Positions 21,596 through 33,009 of a DNA stretch of 64,000 nucleotides are shown piece after piece. Each line of letters starts with the position of its first letter. Position 1 is the first letter of the stretch. The notes under the pieces were generated by a model. That model ran no database searches and had not been told where the DNA came from. It worked only from the letters and a program-made list of their open reading frames with translations. The stretch is taken from assembly GCA_014529385.2 (NCBI GenBank), contig CM043957.1:83867381-83931380 (forward strand). Direction: 5' to 3'. The position numbers were made by a program, and so were the translations under genes. Origin of the DNA: Adiantum capillus-veneris (lineage: Eukaryota; Streptophyta; Polypodiopsida; Polypodiales; Pteridaceae).

Positions 21596-22500
21596 ATGGT
21601 TGATACTTCATCATCCTCGGACTCTAAGAGCCTCTTTGAGATCCGCATGTTTGATGGTACAGGTTTTGAATTGTGGAAGGATCGCATACAGGGCATTCTT
21701 TTCTTGAAAGAGTGTGATGATGCATTGGCTGAAAATAAGCCAGATGCAGATTGGACTAAGCTTAACAGGAAAGCCATTACTTACATTAAGATGGCTGTGA
21801 CCGATGATATTCTTGTTGATATCAAGGGGCTTGACACAGCTATGGCTGTGTGGGATAAGCTTAAAGCTACTTATGAGAATACGACTCCTGTGTAAATTAG
21901 GTTCATCTCATGAGGAAGCTTGTAAGCTTAGTGCTTGATGAGTCCAAATCTGTCTCTAATCATTTGAATGCCTTTGCTGGAATTTTGAGTCAGTTGAGTG
22001 ACTCAGGTTTGCAGGCTTTTGAGGATGATAAGCTCAAGGCTATCTTTCTACTTATGACACTGCCAGAGTCTTAGGAAGCATTTGTTGTTTCTTGGAGTAA
22101 CAACTCCAACTTGACCTATGATGGTGTGCGTGTTTCTATCCTCAATGAGGAGATTAGACGCAAGTCAAGTGGGAGTGGCAGTGGATCAGCCTATAATGTG
22201 CGTGGACGCAATGATAAAAGGCAAAATGTTGCAAATAAGCAAAGAAATCGCAGCAAAAGCAAGGAAAAACAACAAGACATCACTTGCTATCAATGCGGAA
22301 GAAAGGGGCATAAAAAGCCCGATTGCACGTTTTTTAAGAAAGAGCAGGAGCGCAAGAAGCAAATGAATGCAAAAGGCAAAAAAATGATAAAGAGGGCAGC
22401 TCTACCCCTAAAGAGAGTGAGCCTGAAAAGGCAAATGGTATCTCTAGTGTTGTCATTAAAGAGATTGATGAAAATGAAGACACTAGTGATTTTTGAGTTG
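21596..22500 (+). pseudogene. Copia gag
   Basis: The start MVDTSSSSDSKSLFEIRMFDG is followed by FELWKDRIQGILFLKE and AVWDKLKATYEN, the UBN2/copia Gag pattern. The frame breaks at 21895 and resumes as VHLMRKLVSLVLDES. A second stop lies near 22073. The frame from 22111 ends in one zinc knuckle, CYQCGRKGHKKPDC (CX2CX4HX4C, near 22285-22326), and a Lys-rich tail. Gag would package element RNA. Confidence 0.9.
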
Positions 22501-22520
22501 CATCTTTAGATCCACATGTC

Positions 22521-23656
22521 ATGACTGTTGAGGATATGCATATCACTAAGCATGATGTGATAGATGCTTTGCTTTCTACTCATGATGGCCTGTCACAATC
22601 TTGGATTGTTGACAGTGGTGCTTCTTTTCATGTAACCCCCTCTTTGGAGTGTTTTGCCTTATACACTGCAGGAAACCTTGGAAAAGTGTATTTGGCTATG
22701 CTTGTGACATTGAGGGAGTTAGCACCATACACTTGGCACTTGATAATGGCCAGGAACTCACTCTTCATGATGTTAGGTATGTGCCTGGTATCAAGAAGAG
22801 TTTGCTTTCAGTTGGGCAGTTGGATAGCAGAGGCTTCTTCACTACATTTGGTGGTGGCATGTGGAAGATCCAAAAGGGATCTATGCTTATTACTAGAGGC
22901 AGTAAGAAGGGTACTTTATACTATCTGCATCGCAAGGCATTACTTGGCCGTTTTGTCGCAATTGTAGAAGTGCAGTTACACATGGAGCTTTGGCATAAGT
23001 GTCTTGGACATATGAGTCATAAGGGATTGCAGACTCTTTCCTCCCTTGGTAGGATTGGTGTAAAAAGCTCTAAACTTGATTTTTGTGATGATTGTGTACT
23101 TGGGAAGCATGTAAAAGCTTCTTACTGTCATGGAGCCTCTAAAAAGGCTAGTATTTTGGATCTCGTACATTCTTATGTATGCACAATGCCAATAAAAACT
23201 CATGGTGGTTCTCGTTACTTTGTGTCTTTCATTGATGATTGTTCACGTAAACTATGGGTTTATTTGCTTAAGGATAAGAGTGAGGTTTTAAATGCATTTA
23301 AAAAGTTCTATGCCTTTGTTTGTACTCAAAAGGGTTTGAAACTTAAATGCATACGCACAGATAATGGGGGGGAGTATGTTTCTAAAGACTTTAATGTTTT
23401 TTGTGGTGAGAATGGGATTAAAAGGGAGCTCACTGTTTCTTATAATCCATCTTCAAATGGTGTGGCTGAGCGTATGAATCGCACTCTATGTGAGAAGATT
23501 CGGTGCATGCTGTCTATAACTAATCTCTTGCAATATTTTGGGGAGAGGCACTTAAAACTGCGGTGTATATATGCAACCGATCTCCACATCGTGCACTTGA
23601 TGATGGCATCCGTGAAGAGGTTTGGTCTGGCAAACCGGTTTCATATGACCACTTGA
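22521..23656 (+). pseudogene. Copia protease and integrase
   Basis: The protease active site SWIVDSGASFHVTP has the DSG codons at 22611-22619. After a frameshift near 22650 the frame continues with LHDVRYVPGIKKSLLSVGQL, the GAG-pre-integrase zinc finger (ELWHKCLGHMSHKGL ... CDDCVLGK), then the integrase core. The usual first catalytic aspartate in the H-S/T-D-V-C-G-P motif is tyrosine here (HSYVCTM, codon 23174-23176). The second (RTDNGGEY) and the glutamate (SNGVAERMNRT) remain. A frameshift follows near 23545, and the remainder of integrase continues at 23563-23913. Confidence 0.92.
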
Positions 23657-24240
23657 AAGTCTTTGGTTATGAATGCTATGTACATGTGCCTGTTGACTTG
23701 AGAACCAAACTCGATATGAAATCCTTGAAAGGCATCTTCTTGGGTTATGGAGATGAAGGTGAAATGGGATATAGAGTTTGGATTCCGGGGTCACATAAGG
23801 TAATTCGCAGTCGGGATGTGGTATTTAATGAACCTAAGCTGCTGAAAAATGCCACATCCAGTGACTTGGATAAGAAAAAGGTGAAATTTCAGCATGATCA
23901 GTCACTTCCATAGCCATTTTCTATTGAAAATTCAGCTCCTTTTGATGCTGGTCATGAGGGCTAGCATGTTATCATTGAGCCAGATGATAATGGATAGCAA
24001 GGGGATGCTGAAATTCAGCCTGAGGGTCAAAATCAGCATGCTGAAAATCAGTTACAGCAACCTGAAAATCAATTACGGCAGGGTATAAATGCTGAAAATC
24101 AGCCTCTAATTGATGGGGTTAATGTTCTGCATGATGTAGACCCATTGCCGGTAAACATATATCATTGGGTGAGGAGGTCTACGCGTCAGAGACGTCAACC
24201 AGAGAGGTTTCAGCCATCTTTGGATTGTATTTTGTTGAGT
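23563..24240 (+). pseudogene. Copia integrase C-terminal region and linker
   Basis: MYICNRSPHRALDDG, SYDHLKVFGYECYVHVP, KSLKGIFLGYGDEG and VIRSRDVVFNEPKL match the conserved copia integrase tail. A stop at 23911 is followed by a low-complexity stretch (23998-24110) of repeated AENQ/QPENQ-like codons, which leads into RT. Confidence 0.85.
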
Positions 24241-25465
24241 GACTGATGAGGGAGAGCCTCTTACATACAAAGAGGCCCAGTCCTGTGAAGATAAGAGTAA
24301 GTGGGAGCTTGCTATGAAATCTGAGATGCAATCACTGTATGCAAATAATACATGGGAGCTTGTGCCTTTGCCCAAAGGAAGGAAGGCTATTCCTAACAAG
24401 TGGGTTTATAAGGTCAAATGTGTTGATTACAAACCCAAGTACAAAGCACGCCTAGTTGCTAAGGGTTATGCACAGAAGGAAGACATTGATTTCCAGGAGA
24501 TTTTTTTACCTGTGGTGAAGATGTCTACTCTCCGTGTGCTGTTTGCTTTATGTGCTATCTTGGATTTGGAGCTGGATCAAATGGATGTGATCATTGCTTT
24601 CGTACATGGTGACTTGGATGAGGAGCTGTACATGCAGCAGCCTGAGGGCTTTGTCATTTCAGGGAAAGAGTATTTGGTATGCAAATTGAAACGTAGCTTG
24701 TATGGGTTGAAACAATTCCCTAGACAGTGGTACAAGAAGTTTGATACTTTTATGCTCAACCATGGGTTCAAACGCAGCCATGCAGATCACTGCCTTTACA
24801 CTAAAAAGGCTCCTGATGGTAGTCTTATTGTGCTAGTCCTATATGTGGATGACATGTTGATTGCTGGCAAGCATAAGGAGACTTTGAATGCTTTGAAAAG
24901 GGAGCTGAATTCAGCTTTCTCAATGAAAGATTTGGGTGTAGTTGAACATATTTGGGTATGCGTATTACGAGGGATAGAAAGAAGCGTCTTCTATCCCTTT
25001 CTCAAGACAAGTACATCAAGATAGTGCTTGAGAGATTTAATATGGCTGATGCTAAGCCTCTTGGTGTGCCTTTACCTCCGTACACAAAGCTTAGCAAGCT
25101 TGATTGCCCAAAAGATGATGTAGCTGCCCATGCTATGAAAGGCATTCCTTATGCTTCAGCTTGTGGTTCATTGATGTATGCCATGGTTGCTACACGACCA
25201 GACATTGCTTATGCAGTAGGAGTTGTTAGCAGGTTTATGTCTAATCTTGGCAAACCACATTGGGAGGCAGTGAAAGGCATTTTTACGTACTTTAAAGGTA
25301 CACAGGACACATGTATATGTTATGGAAAGGGTACATTATCATTGCGGGGTTTTTGTGATTCGGACATGGCAGGTGATCTTGACACTAGAAAGTCTACTAG
25401 TGGATATGTTTTCACACTTGGTGGAGGTGTTATCTCATGGTGTTCAAGGTTACAAAAGATTGTGG
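24240..25465 (+). pseudogene. Copia reverse transcriptase and RNase H, first part
   Basis: RT: NTWELVPLPKGRKAIPNKWV, KARLVAKGYAQ, LDQMDVIIAFVHGDLDEELY (first catalytic Asp in the QMDV motif), SLYGLKQ and the active site LYVDDMLIAG at 24839-24865. A one-base frameshift near 24950 leads to GMRITRDRKKRLLSLSQDKY. RNase H follows, with YASACGSLMYAMVATRPDIA, FCDSDMAGDLDTRKSTSGYV and GVISWCSRLQKIVA. It ends where the MITE interrupts at 25466. Confidence 0.93.
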
Positions 25466-25951
25466 CATAGTAACAGGGGACGGAGGGGACGGACCCTAGG
25501 GACGGGGGACGTCCATTTCCGGGACGGGGACGGATGGAAAAAGAGCTACCAAGTGGGAACGTAGGCAAAACGTCCCGGGGACGGCAGGGGACGGCAGGGG
25601 ATGGGAGGGAACTTTTTTTAAAATTTAAAAACCTGATCATTTCTAGAGGCTAGTTTCTCTCCAATAGCCATATGTTTGAACTTCAAAGGATCCCAATGGC
25701 TATAAAAGCCACCCTTTGGGTCCTCATTTCTCGATGTTTTAGCACATTTGCGACTATATGACTCATGTTCTTTGGTCTATTTAGTGTAAATTTGTGGTCA
25801 AAGTGATGCTCGATGTGTGTGGCATGTGTATAGGTCAAAAAATGTCAAAAAAACTCTTTTTTTTCTGGCGTCCCGATCCTCGTCCCCGTTTCCTAACTTT
25901 TGCCGTCCCGTCTCCGTTCCCGACCCCGACCTGCCATCCCATGTAACTATG
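25466..25951. mobile_element. hAT-like MITE inside copia RNase H
   Basis: The 8-bp target duplication GATTGTGG occurs at 25458-25465 and 25952-25959. The ends CATAGTAACAGGGGACGG and, inverted, CATAGTTACATGGGATGG match at 15 of 18 positions. Subterminal regions repeat GGGACGG on both sides. Removing it restores the RNase H reading KIVAFSTIEAEY exactly. No transposase is encoded. Confidence 0.82.
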
Positions 25952-25959
25952 GATTGTGG

Positions 25960-26294
25960 CATTCAGCACTATAGAGGCTGAATATATTTCAGCCACAGAG
26001 GCTTCTAAAGAAGCTATTTGGCTTGGCAGGCTGGTCAGAGATTTTGGTATTCCTGCATATGCTCCAGTACTTGGTTGTGATAGTCAGAGTGCTTTATGCC
26101 TGGCTAAAAATGCCATGTTTCATGCTCGTACCAAACACATTGATGTGCGGTACCATTTTATACGACAGGTCTTGGATGATGGCCTTGTCACACTGACAAA
26201 GGTCAAGACACATGATAACCCTGCAGATGTTCTCACTAAGTGTCTTGCTAAGACACAACATCATCATTGCTTACACTTAGTGGGAGCTACTTAA
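25960..26294 (+). pseudogene. Copia RNase H, second part
   Basis: FSTIEAEYISATEASKEAIW, DSQSALCLAKNAMFHARTKH, IDVRYHFIRQ and VKTHDNPADVLTK are the conserved C-terminal half of copia RNase H. The frame then runs out in the 3' UTR just before the polypurine tract. Confidence 0.92.
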
Positions 26295-26314
26295 AGGTAC
26301 CACATCGGGCCTTT

Positions 26315-26325
26315 AAGTGGGAGGT
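26315..26325 (+). other. Polypurine tract of the copia element
   Basis: AAGTGGGAGGT directly before the 3' LTR start TGTTGGG. Confidence 0.9.
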
Positions 26326-26497
26326 TGTTGGGTCTAAAGGCCCTTGTATACATTATTTTTACTCACTTATAGTGGGGGTGGGAACCACCCCTTGGGCCAT
26401 TTAAATGGCCCAACTTTATAATGTACCCTAACATATAATAACAAAAGATTGAGATAGCGTGCTGGCGGTTTTTGCCATTCGCGAATAACCTGTCTCT

Positions 26498-26543
<46 letters not shown>

Positions 26544-26567
26544 CAAGAAGCTCCATCATCCCCTTCA
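26326..26567 (+). repeat. 3' LTR of the copia element
   Basis: TGTTGGGTCTAAAGG...CCCCTTCA, the partner of 20458-20732, with (CT)n at 26500-26539. It is followed by CCTAC (26568-26572), the right target duplication. Confidence 0.94.
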
Positions 26568-26572
26568 CCTAC

Positions 26573-27729
26573 TGGCTTGTAGCTGGCCTGAAGCTTCATG
26601 GAATCTGAGGTAAACCGAACTAGCAGGTGCCTTTTGGGGATAGGCCAAATTTCAAAAAGTGCCTAGCGTCTGTCATGGAAGTTTCCCATGTTCTGGCAAT
26701 TTAGGAAGTTTCCTAGTAGCCTCTCCTGGAGCTGGAGGGTCCCACTAAAACTTCCCATAAGTTTTCCTAAGGAAAGTCCCCTAAGGAGGTGGATTTGTAT
26801 GTGCTGGGGATTCCAGGAAAGTTCCGAAAGTAGCCTCCTCCTGAACTGGGGGCCCCACTGAAACTTCCGGGTGTACCAAGGCAACCTCACTGGTCAACCC
26901 ATGCTCCTGTATTCTACTGAAAAGGAATATTTGAGGGCTATGAGTGCCCGGAAGAGGTTGCCCCAAAGGCTACTGAATTGCAAGCAGAAGCCGGGTAAGA
27001 AGAGTCAGTAGACGAGCATGAGTGAGTACAGTAGAGGGCACCTGTCTGCAGCCAGCACCTAAAGACCCAAAAAAACATTATAAGCTCTCTCTAGGGGCTT
27101 GGCAAGCACCGCACCCTAGCTGGAAAACTAACCTACTGATGCGTGACTGGTTGGGAAAGGCATTCCCAAGAACCATGACATTCCCGTCAAGGTCGGGGGT
27201 CAGGGGGCTGGCAATCCGGGCCCTCCATGCAGAATCAAGCCATACGGCCGTTGGATGAGAGACATATCAGCAGCCGGAATATGGCTGGGCTGCATCGAAT
27301 CAGACTCAAACATCTCAGCAGGCAGAACGAGCTTAGAGATCGACAACTCAGATGTGGAATTTGCTGTGCGTGACAGTTGTTGAGCTTTGAACAACTCAGC
27401 AGGGAGAATTGCATCTTCTGACAGTCGGTACAGCAGCTTCTGTGGGCCAGACGACACCTAACAGTATAATGCAACATACGCCGACGGCACTGTCTCTGAA
27501 GGCGTTCTGTACCAAGACAGGTTCCACTTCGACCAGGACCCGGGTCCCACGCTGGTGGTGAACGATATGCTGATAGGCTGCAGCCACTCGAGGGTGAGAC
27601 ATGCGGCTTCGACACTTGCTTCTCTGTCCCCAGTTCCGCTCAGTCCCACTGCATGTCTAGCATCTGTATCACTGTCACGCCAAGCCTTGCTTTGCTCTTG
27701 GCCCCCTTCCCCCTGACACTTGACGGCCA
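26573..27729. other. Unassigned interval with a diverged internal duplication
   Basis: No coding that I can support. Two diverged copies of an AGTAGCCTC...GGGTCCCACTAAAACTTCC-like segment lie about 114 bases apart (26715-26755 and 26829-26869). Confidence 0.4.
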
Positions 27730-27848
27730 GGAATGGTCCGTCAGTGGCCATTCCCCCGTAATCACTGCTCCCGCCATGGCTCCCGGCTCCCCGCCGGTCG
27801 CCATGCAGTTGCAGTGATTACGGGGAATGGTCACTGACGGACCATTCC
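27730..27848. repeat. Long inverted repeat (hairpin)
   Basis: Arms of 38 and 37 bases, GGAATGGTCCGTCAGTGGCC... at 27730-27767 and its near-perfect reverse complement at 27812-27848, with a 44-base GC-rich loop. It could be a foldback MITE or a small-RNA hairpin. Confidence 0.85.
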
Positions 27849-28604
27849 CTACACCTTAAAATTACTGTTTGTTGCTCTTACTGTACCAACCCGGCTGTGC
27901 CGTGCGGGGGTGCTAGAATGCCCCAAGGGCTCCCCCATGACTGAAAACAGCTGGGCTCCATCATCATGTGACTCTTGCCAACATCAACCAGCACATGTGA
28001 GAATCCAAAGAGAAAATACATACAATAGACTCCCATCTTTGGCTGGCATGTGCCCTCCTTTCCCACTTCTCCCACACGCAGTGATCCATCACTGGCTGGC
28101 ATGTGGCCCACCCCTCACTTCTCCCTCTAGTACTGTCCAAACCACCCTATTCGGGAGTGGAGTGACTTGTCAGGCTGGACCATTATGATCCCATGATCTC
28201 TAAAGGTTTTGTGCACGTCGCCATGCCATATGGAAGAGAGCAGGAGCTTTGATATCAATGCTAGTGCTCCCCAAGGATCCATTTTGCACACATGACATGA
28301 CACAAGCCAAACACATACATAAAACATCATAAGGGATAGACATCCAACTCACCTAGAGCCTATTTGGCTCACCCTCGAGTGTGGGAGCCTATCGCTACTC
28401 TGGCCTAGTGTCTTACCTCAAGGACTGGTGTCCCATACCACCAGCCCACACCCTAGCTTGGGTGCTCGGGCAAGCATTGCGAAAGGTCAATAGTCCAAGT
28501 GTGGTGATCACTCACAATAGATCGCAAATGAGCCTAACGTCCTATTTATAAGACTTCATAACCGCTCCAACATAAGGGCCTAGTTCACACTGGCCAGACA
28601 CTGC
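27849..28604. other. Unassigned interval
   Basis: No recognisable gene. A TATA-like TATTTATAAG lies near 28546-28555 with nothing obvious downstream on the + strand. Confidence 0.35.
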
Positions 28605-29222
28605 TTAGGCTTCCATCTGATGTCTAGGGAAGTAACATTGGTCCTCGTCAACTTCCACATCCTCTGCCTCTTCCACATACTTGTATTCTTCCTTAAGAGT
28701 CATGAGGTATTGCGTCCATGGTCGATTGCTGACAAAAGATCGGATCGGACTCTCCGTAATAGCAGAAGAATCGACTAATACTTTGACTGTGACCGGCAAG
28801 TCACCTGACAAGGTGGTAAGAAAGACAACACCATCATTAAACAGCAATCACTTCTACTTGAAAGAGAACCGAACACTGGAGACAAGACACAGTGGACGAA
28901 GTTCCCCACTCAAAGGCACTGGCCCCCAAGGTAGGCGCCCTTTGCGGTACTTCTTTATTGCTTGAATCTTCAGAGTTTTCAACTGCTGGGGAGAGCCACT
29001 TTTCAACTGCACACATACAAGTCTTTAGTGTGTCCCTCAAGGCCTCATATTTAAAGGCACTGAAGACTTGTAGGGCAGCAGAGGTTGGCACCCAAAAGCC
29101 CTGAAAGTCAATTCTTTTAATAACTCAGCGCAAAAGCTCTTTAGCGTCCCAGCTGCCACATCATCCCATTCTACGGCTTGCCCTGCGGCCACCAAATGGT
29201 GCCAAATTGTGCGGCTCTTCAC
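28605..29222 (-). pseudogene. Possible host-gene fragment, unidentified
   Basis: Three overlapping minus-strand frames together give a protein-like sequence of balanced composition: GQAVEWDDVAAGTLKSFCAE, then PTSAALQVFSAFKYEALRD and CAVEKWLSPAVENSEDSS, then DGVVFLTTLSGDLPVTVKVL and RSFVSNRPWTQYLMTLKEEY, ending in an acidic tail (EEAEDVEVDEDQ). It lacks the low-complexity look of the surrounding spurious frames. Frame changes near 29090 and 28845 could be a splice acceptor (TTTCAG near 29100) and a one-base deletion. I do not recognise the family. Confidence 0.38.
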
Positions 29223-32200
29223 GCTCAGCTCAGCTCAGCTCGGGGATCTGGGTCGGCTGTTCCAGTCGGGGTTTGGCTCGGCTCTTGCTCCTCTTCTGGT
29301 CCGGTCAGGTCATGCCAGATCACCAAGTTGTGACGGCTTTAGGCCTGGGCTGCATGGCATAGTGGATATGCGACTAACTCTTGTTAATGCTTTGATTTGC
29401 ATCTGTGGGAGATTGTCTTCTCCACCATATGTGCTATTATGCTCTCGTAGCTGTGGAAGGCTCCATGCTCAATTGACACACTAAGCACTGAGCAGTCAAT
29501 GCGACACTCGGCTGGCTCTTGCAGGGCAGCAGAGGAGTACTGACACAGCTTCTTGAGATGTTGGTCTCGCATGTTCACCATGGTCAGCCTCTGATTACAT
29601 GGCACTGTTTCCTGGCTTTTGGGTGGTTTGTCCTACCTTGAATAGGGTTGTCTTTGTACATCTTTATGGGAACTTCCATCAGAGATGAACAAACCTTGTG
29701 CTGGTACCTTCAACACAAAATAAGTTGGTCATCAAAGCATCAAACGCAAGCTCTTCTTAGGATAGCTTGGCGACATTGGTACTTCTACCATTGGAATATG
29801 AAGTTCAACAGCATTATTTTAACACAAGCTATTTATTTTGGTTAACAAAACAAATGCATTTTATCTCAAGGAAAAGTGACCACATGTACTTCAAAAGGTT
29901 TAGTAAGCGGAAGATTTCGGTTTCTAATTGGTTGGCTTTAAAGGGGACAAACAATACCCTTTGGTGGTTTTGATGAGGAGAATGCTGTCATTTTCTTGAA
30001 AGAAAGTGGTGAGGGTCATTTACGGCTGCCTTACATGAGGAGGAGGAGGTGCTCTGAACTTGTAGGAAAAGTTGGCTTCGATAATGGCACTTGGACGGAA
30101 GATAAAGGCCAAGGCGAAGGGCAAAGAAGCTTCTACAGGCGCATTATTCTTAGCCCTTAATTTGGACATGATCTGATCGCCTATAACCATTAGCAAAAAC
30201 CCAAAAGCCAGATGCATTCAATGCCCCCAGTCATTGGCAAGAGTTAGAACTTAGGGCCCATATTGGAAGGTGACACATTCTACAGGGATGGTACTTATCT
30301 GCACCTATTGCACATCTATGCACCTCAATTTTCATTTGCCCTTCCTTCCCTTGGTTTTCCTTGGTTGAAACCACAATCTGGAGGTGATAATTGCCATGAC
30401 AACTATGAACCACTATGATGACCCTCCAAATGAACCCAAAATTAATTTCCATAGGGATGAAATCACCATTCTACTAGAACATACTGGCTTCTTTCTCAAT
30501 ATATTTGGCGGAATCTCACTAGATTTGTTTGGTTGCTTAGCCATATAAAACCTTCAGCCCATCAAGAGGATGCAGGGCATTGAACCCGAACCATTTATTG
30601 TACTGTTGAAACTCGCTTCACGTAAGCCATGCAAACAAACAGCGTTGGAACTTGCTTCAGGTAAGCCATGCAAACAAACGCCTGCAGCTGCAAGAGAGTA
30701 GGATTTTACCAAAGAAAAAAAGAAACCACACCCTCCCCCCCTCGTCGTTGCGAGTTTGGCGCTACCGCTCTCCGTTGCGGTTGCAGCCCGTCACTGTTTA
30801 TGTGGCCTATCAATGTGGCTGTTGCCCACAAGCACGAACCTACCTCTACCCTATTGCTCTTTGCCTTGTTTTGCCACGCACCCCCAATTACTTGCCTTTT
30901 CCTTCTCATATGAAGGAGGGTATCTTCCAAGATGCCCCCTAATGAAGGACAAGTTCAAAATAGTAGGGACATTCACCATGGCAAGAGTGTTCATATCTAT
31001 TCTCACTCATAATGGCTTATACATATTCTCCACTCTACAGAATCCAAAACAAGTCCATATGTTTCCTATTGTTTTGGTTACAAGCATAGTCTTATCAATG
31101 AGACCTTATTGAGAAGTCCATCCGACAAGGTTTATTGGTGACAAGCCTTTTATCAACCCAAGTAGCAAAAAGAATCAAGTCAAGGTTGCTCAATTGACTA
31201 GTGCCAATGTAAGAACAATACTCCTAAAATCTCATTTTTATGATAGGCAAACAAGGTGATGAAAGGTGTTAGTGTGCAACAATGTGCAAGTCAATGGTAA
31301 CAAATCAAGGTATTGATGCATGTTGTCAATGACAGTAACACTAGTAGATGCGATCTATAATGACAAAAGTCTTGACTCATTAAAGTTGTCATTAAGTTTT
31401 GTTGAGAATACCCCAAAAAAGCAAATATTGTCATACGATTTCTACTTGGTGCATTTACTAAATTTTCAGCAAGTTAGTTTTTCGGAATTGATATATAATA
31501 TAATATACTTTGTTTGTAGTAATTTTAGCCTTTAATTTTTGCAATTAAAAGAATGCAATGTAAGAAAATGCAACTTAGCTCCTTGTAATAGCTTGACCTC
31601 ACTATTCCACCATGTGGAAAGACTTATTAGCCATTGATCGACTTTTGCCAAGTACTATGCTTTCCTTCAATTGTGATACATATGACCGCTTGTTTCATGG
31701 TTTTAGTGCTTCAAGAATACACAGTCTTCATCCCCTATAGTGAAGGATCACCCAGAGACATTGTTAATGGTCTCATGCACAAGACACATACAATCAACAA
31801 AGTCATGGTGCCATGCTTTAGACACATCACTGGCCAAGTCAAAATCAATAGGAAGCTTTAGGCTATTTAACGTGAAGGGTCCCTTTAGATGGAATTGTAT
31901 TTTCAAAAGGAGAATGTGCCGAGACGATGGTTGAGGAAGCTTTGTTGGAGTGTTTTCAATGAATGCAATAGATGGTACACTCTTGGCAATATGCTCAACG
32001 CACATAGTGTCTCTTGTCCAATTTAGAGTCTTATGTATTTTGAGATGAGCATTGCTTTAGCTAAAGAACATCAGCACACTTGATTTCTTGAACTTGCAAA
32101 GCTATTTGCCATTGCTTGGTTGCAAATTAGAACTTTGTGGTTACAAAGAAGAGAAAATGTATTTTTTCCTCTGGTTAATGCTTGTTGAGTCACGCATTTG

Positions 32201-32461
32201 ACGCACATAAACCCTAGTAATATGAGCATGTGAGCGTTTCCTTGCTAATAGTGGCTTTGTTCTCACTCGCTTCCTCCTCGCGGGTGATCTTCAAGCTACC
32301 ATGCCCTCTCATGGTCTCCCTCCGTCCATCCTTGATCCCTCTTCCCTCAATCTCGGTGAGGACTACTTTTTTAAATGGGCAAGAAGTTGAGGGAGTCTCC
32401 ATATCTCTTATCTCCTCCCAATTCTCCTCACATGTCTATAGAGCATTTGTCCATGGTGGTC
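29223..32461. other. Long unassigned interval
   Basis: Over 3 kb with no coding region, RNA gene or element I can support. A short direct duplication sits at about 30606-30685 (CTTCACGTAAGCCATGCAAA and CTTCAGGTAAGCCATGCAAA). The sequence is AT-rich from 31100 on. The many short frames look random. Confidence 0.5.
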
Positions 32462-32465
32462 GAAG

Positions 32466-32728
32466 TGTTGGGTGCTTTTGCTATGGAGGCATGGTGGTGC
32501 AGGCGTGCTATAGCAAAGAGCAAGAAAGAAAGAGAGAGAGAGAGAGAGAGAGACTTCGTACAACTTTCTAGAAAAAAGCATGCTCTATTTGATTATAGAA
32601 GCCTTACAATATAAATAACTTTGGACCTTGCAAACTGCATGCAGACTTGCCTTGCAACTGGACTAACTTGCATGTTATAAGGGTTTGTACCCACTAGCTA
32701 AGACATTACTGGGCTTGAATACCCAACA
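32466..32728 (-). repeat. 3' LTR of the gag-only element
   Basis: TGTTGGGTGCTTTTGC...AATACCCAACA. It contains a short (GA)n at 32531-32552. Confidence 0.92.
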
Positions 32729-32742
32729 ACCCCCCCCAAGCC
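32729..32742 (-). other. Polypurine tract of the gag-only element
   Basis: On the element strand, GCTTGGGGGGGGTT directly precedes the 3' LTR start TGTTGGG. Confidence 0.85.
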
Positions 32743-33009
32743 CAAACCACTGACAGTGGACTCGAAACAGATCATGGCAGAGTTCATTCACTTGAAACCA
32801 TGAGTAGAAGACCCCCCCTTGACAATAACATAGGTGTGTGTGTACTTCCTTCAAACAACTATTAGTGTGAGACATACCAGAACTCGACCGAACTCGATCA
32901 AACCACAAAGGGTGGTCTCACTATTTTATTTTATGGCAGTGTCTATAACCCATACAATTATTGAAAAATAACTGACATAACGGAAACATAAAGACAGACT
33001 CGAAATAAA

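Larger units (their letters stand above)
20458..26567 (+). mobile_element. Ty1/copia retrotransposon, full length, decayed
   Basis: Two direct LTRs, an iMet primer site, gag, protease, integrase, RT and RNase H in copia order, a polypurine tract, and flanking CCTAT/CCTAC (one mismatch) as target duplication. Coding is broken by several stops and frameshifts and by a MITE in RNase H, so it is not autonomous now. It shares its PPT/LTR junction with the Gag-Pro element at 46691-50085. Confidence 0.95.

Noticed and set aside
25466-25951. MITE in copia as a Mutator-like element with 9-11 bp duplication
   Set aside because: With ends set at CATAG, the duplication is exactly 8 bp and the inverted repeats align best, which fits hAT better.
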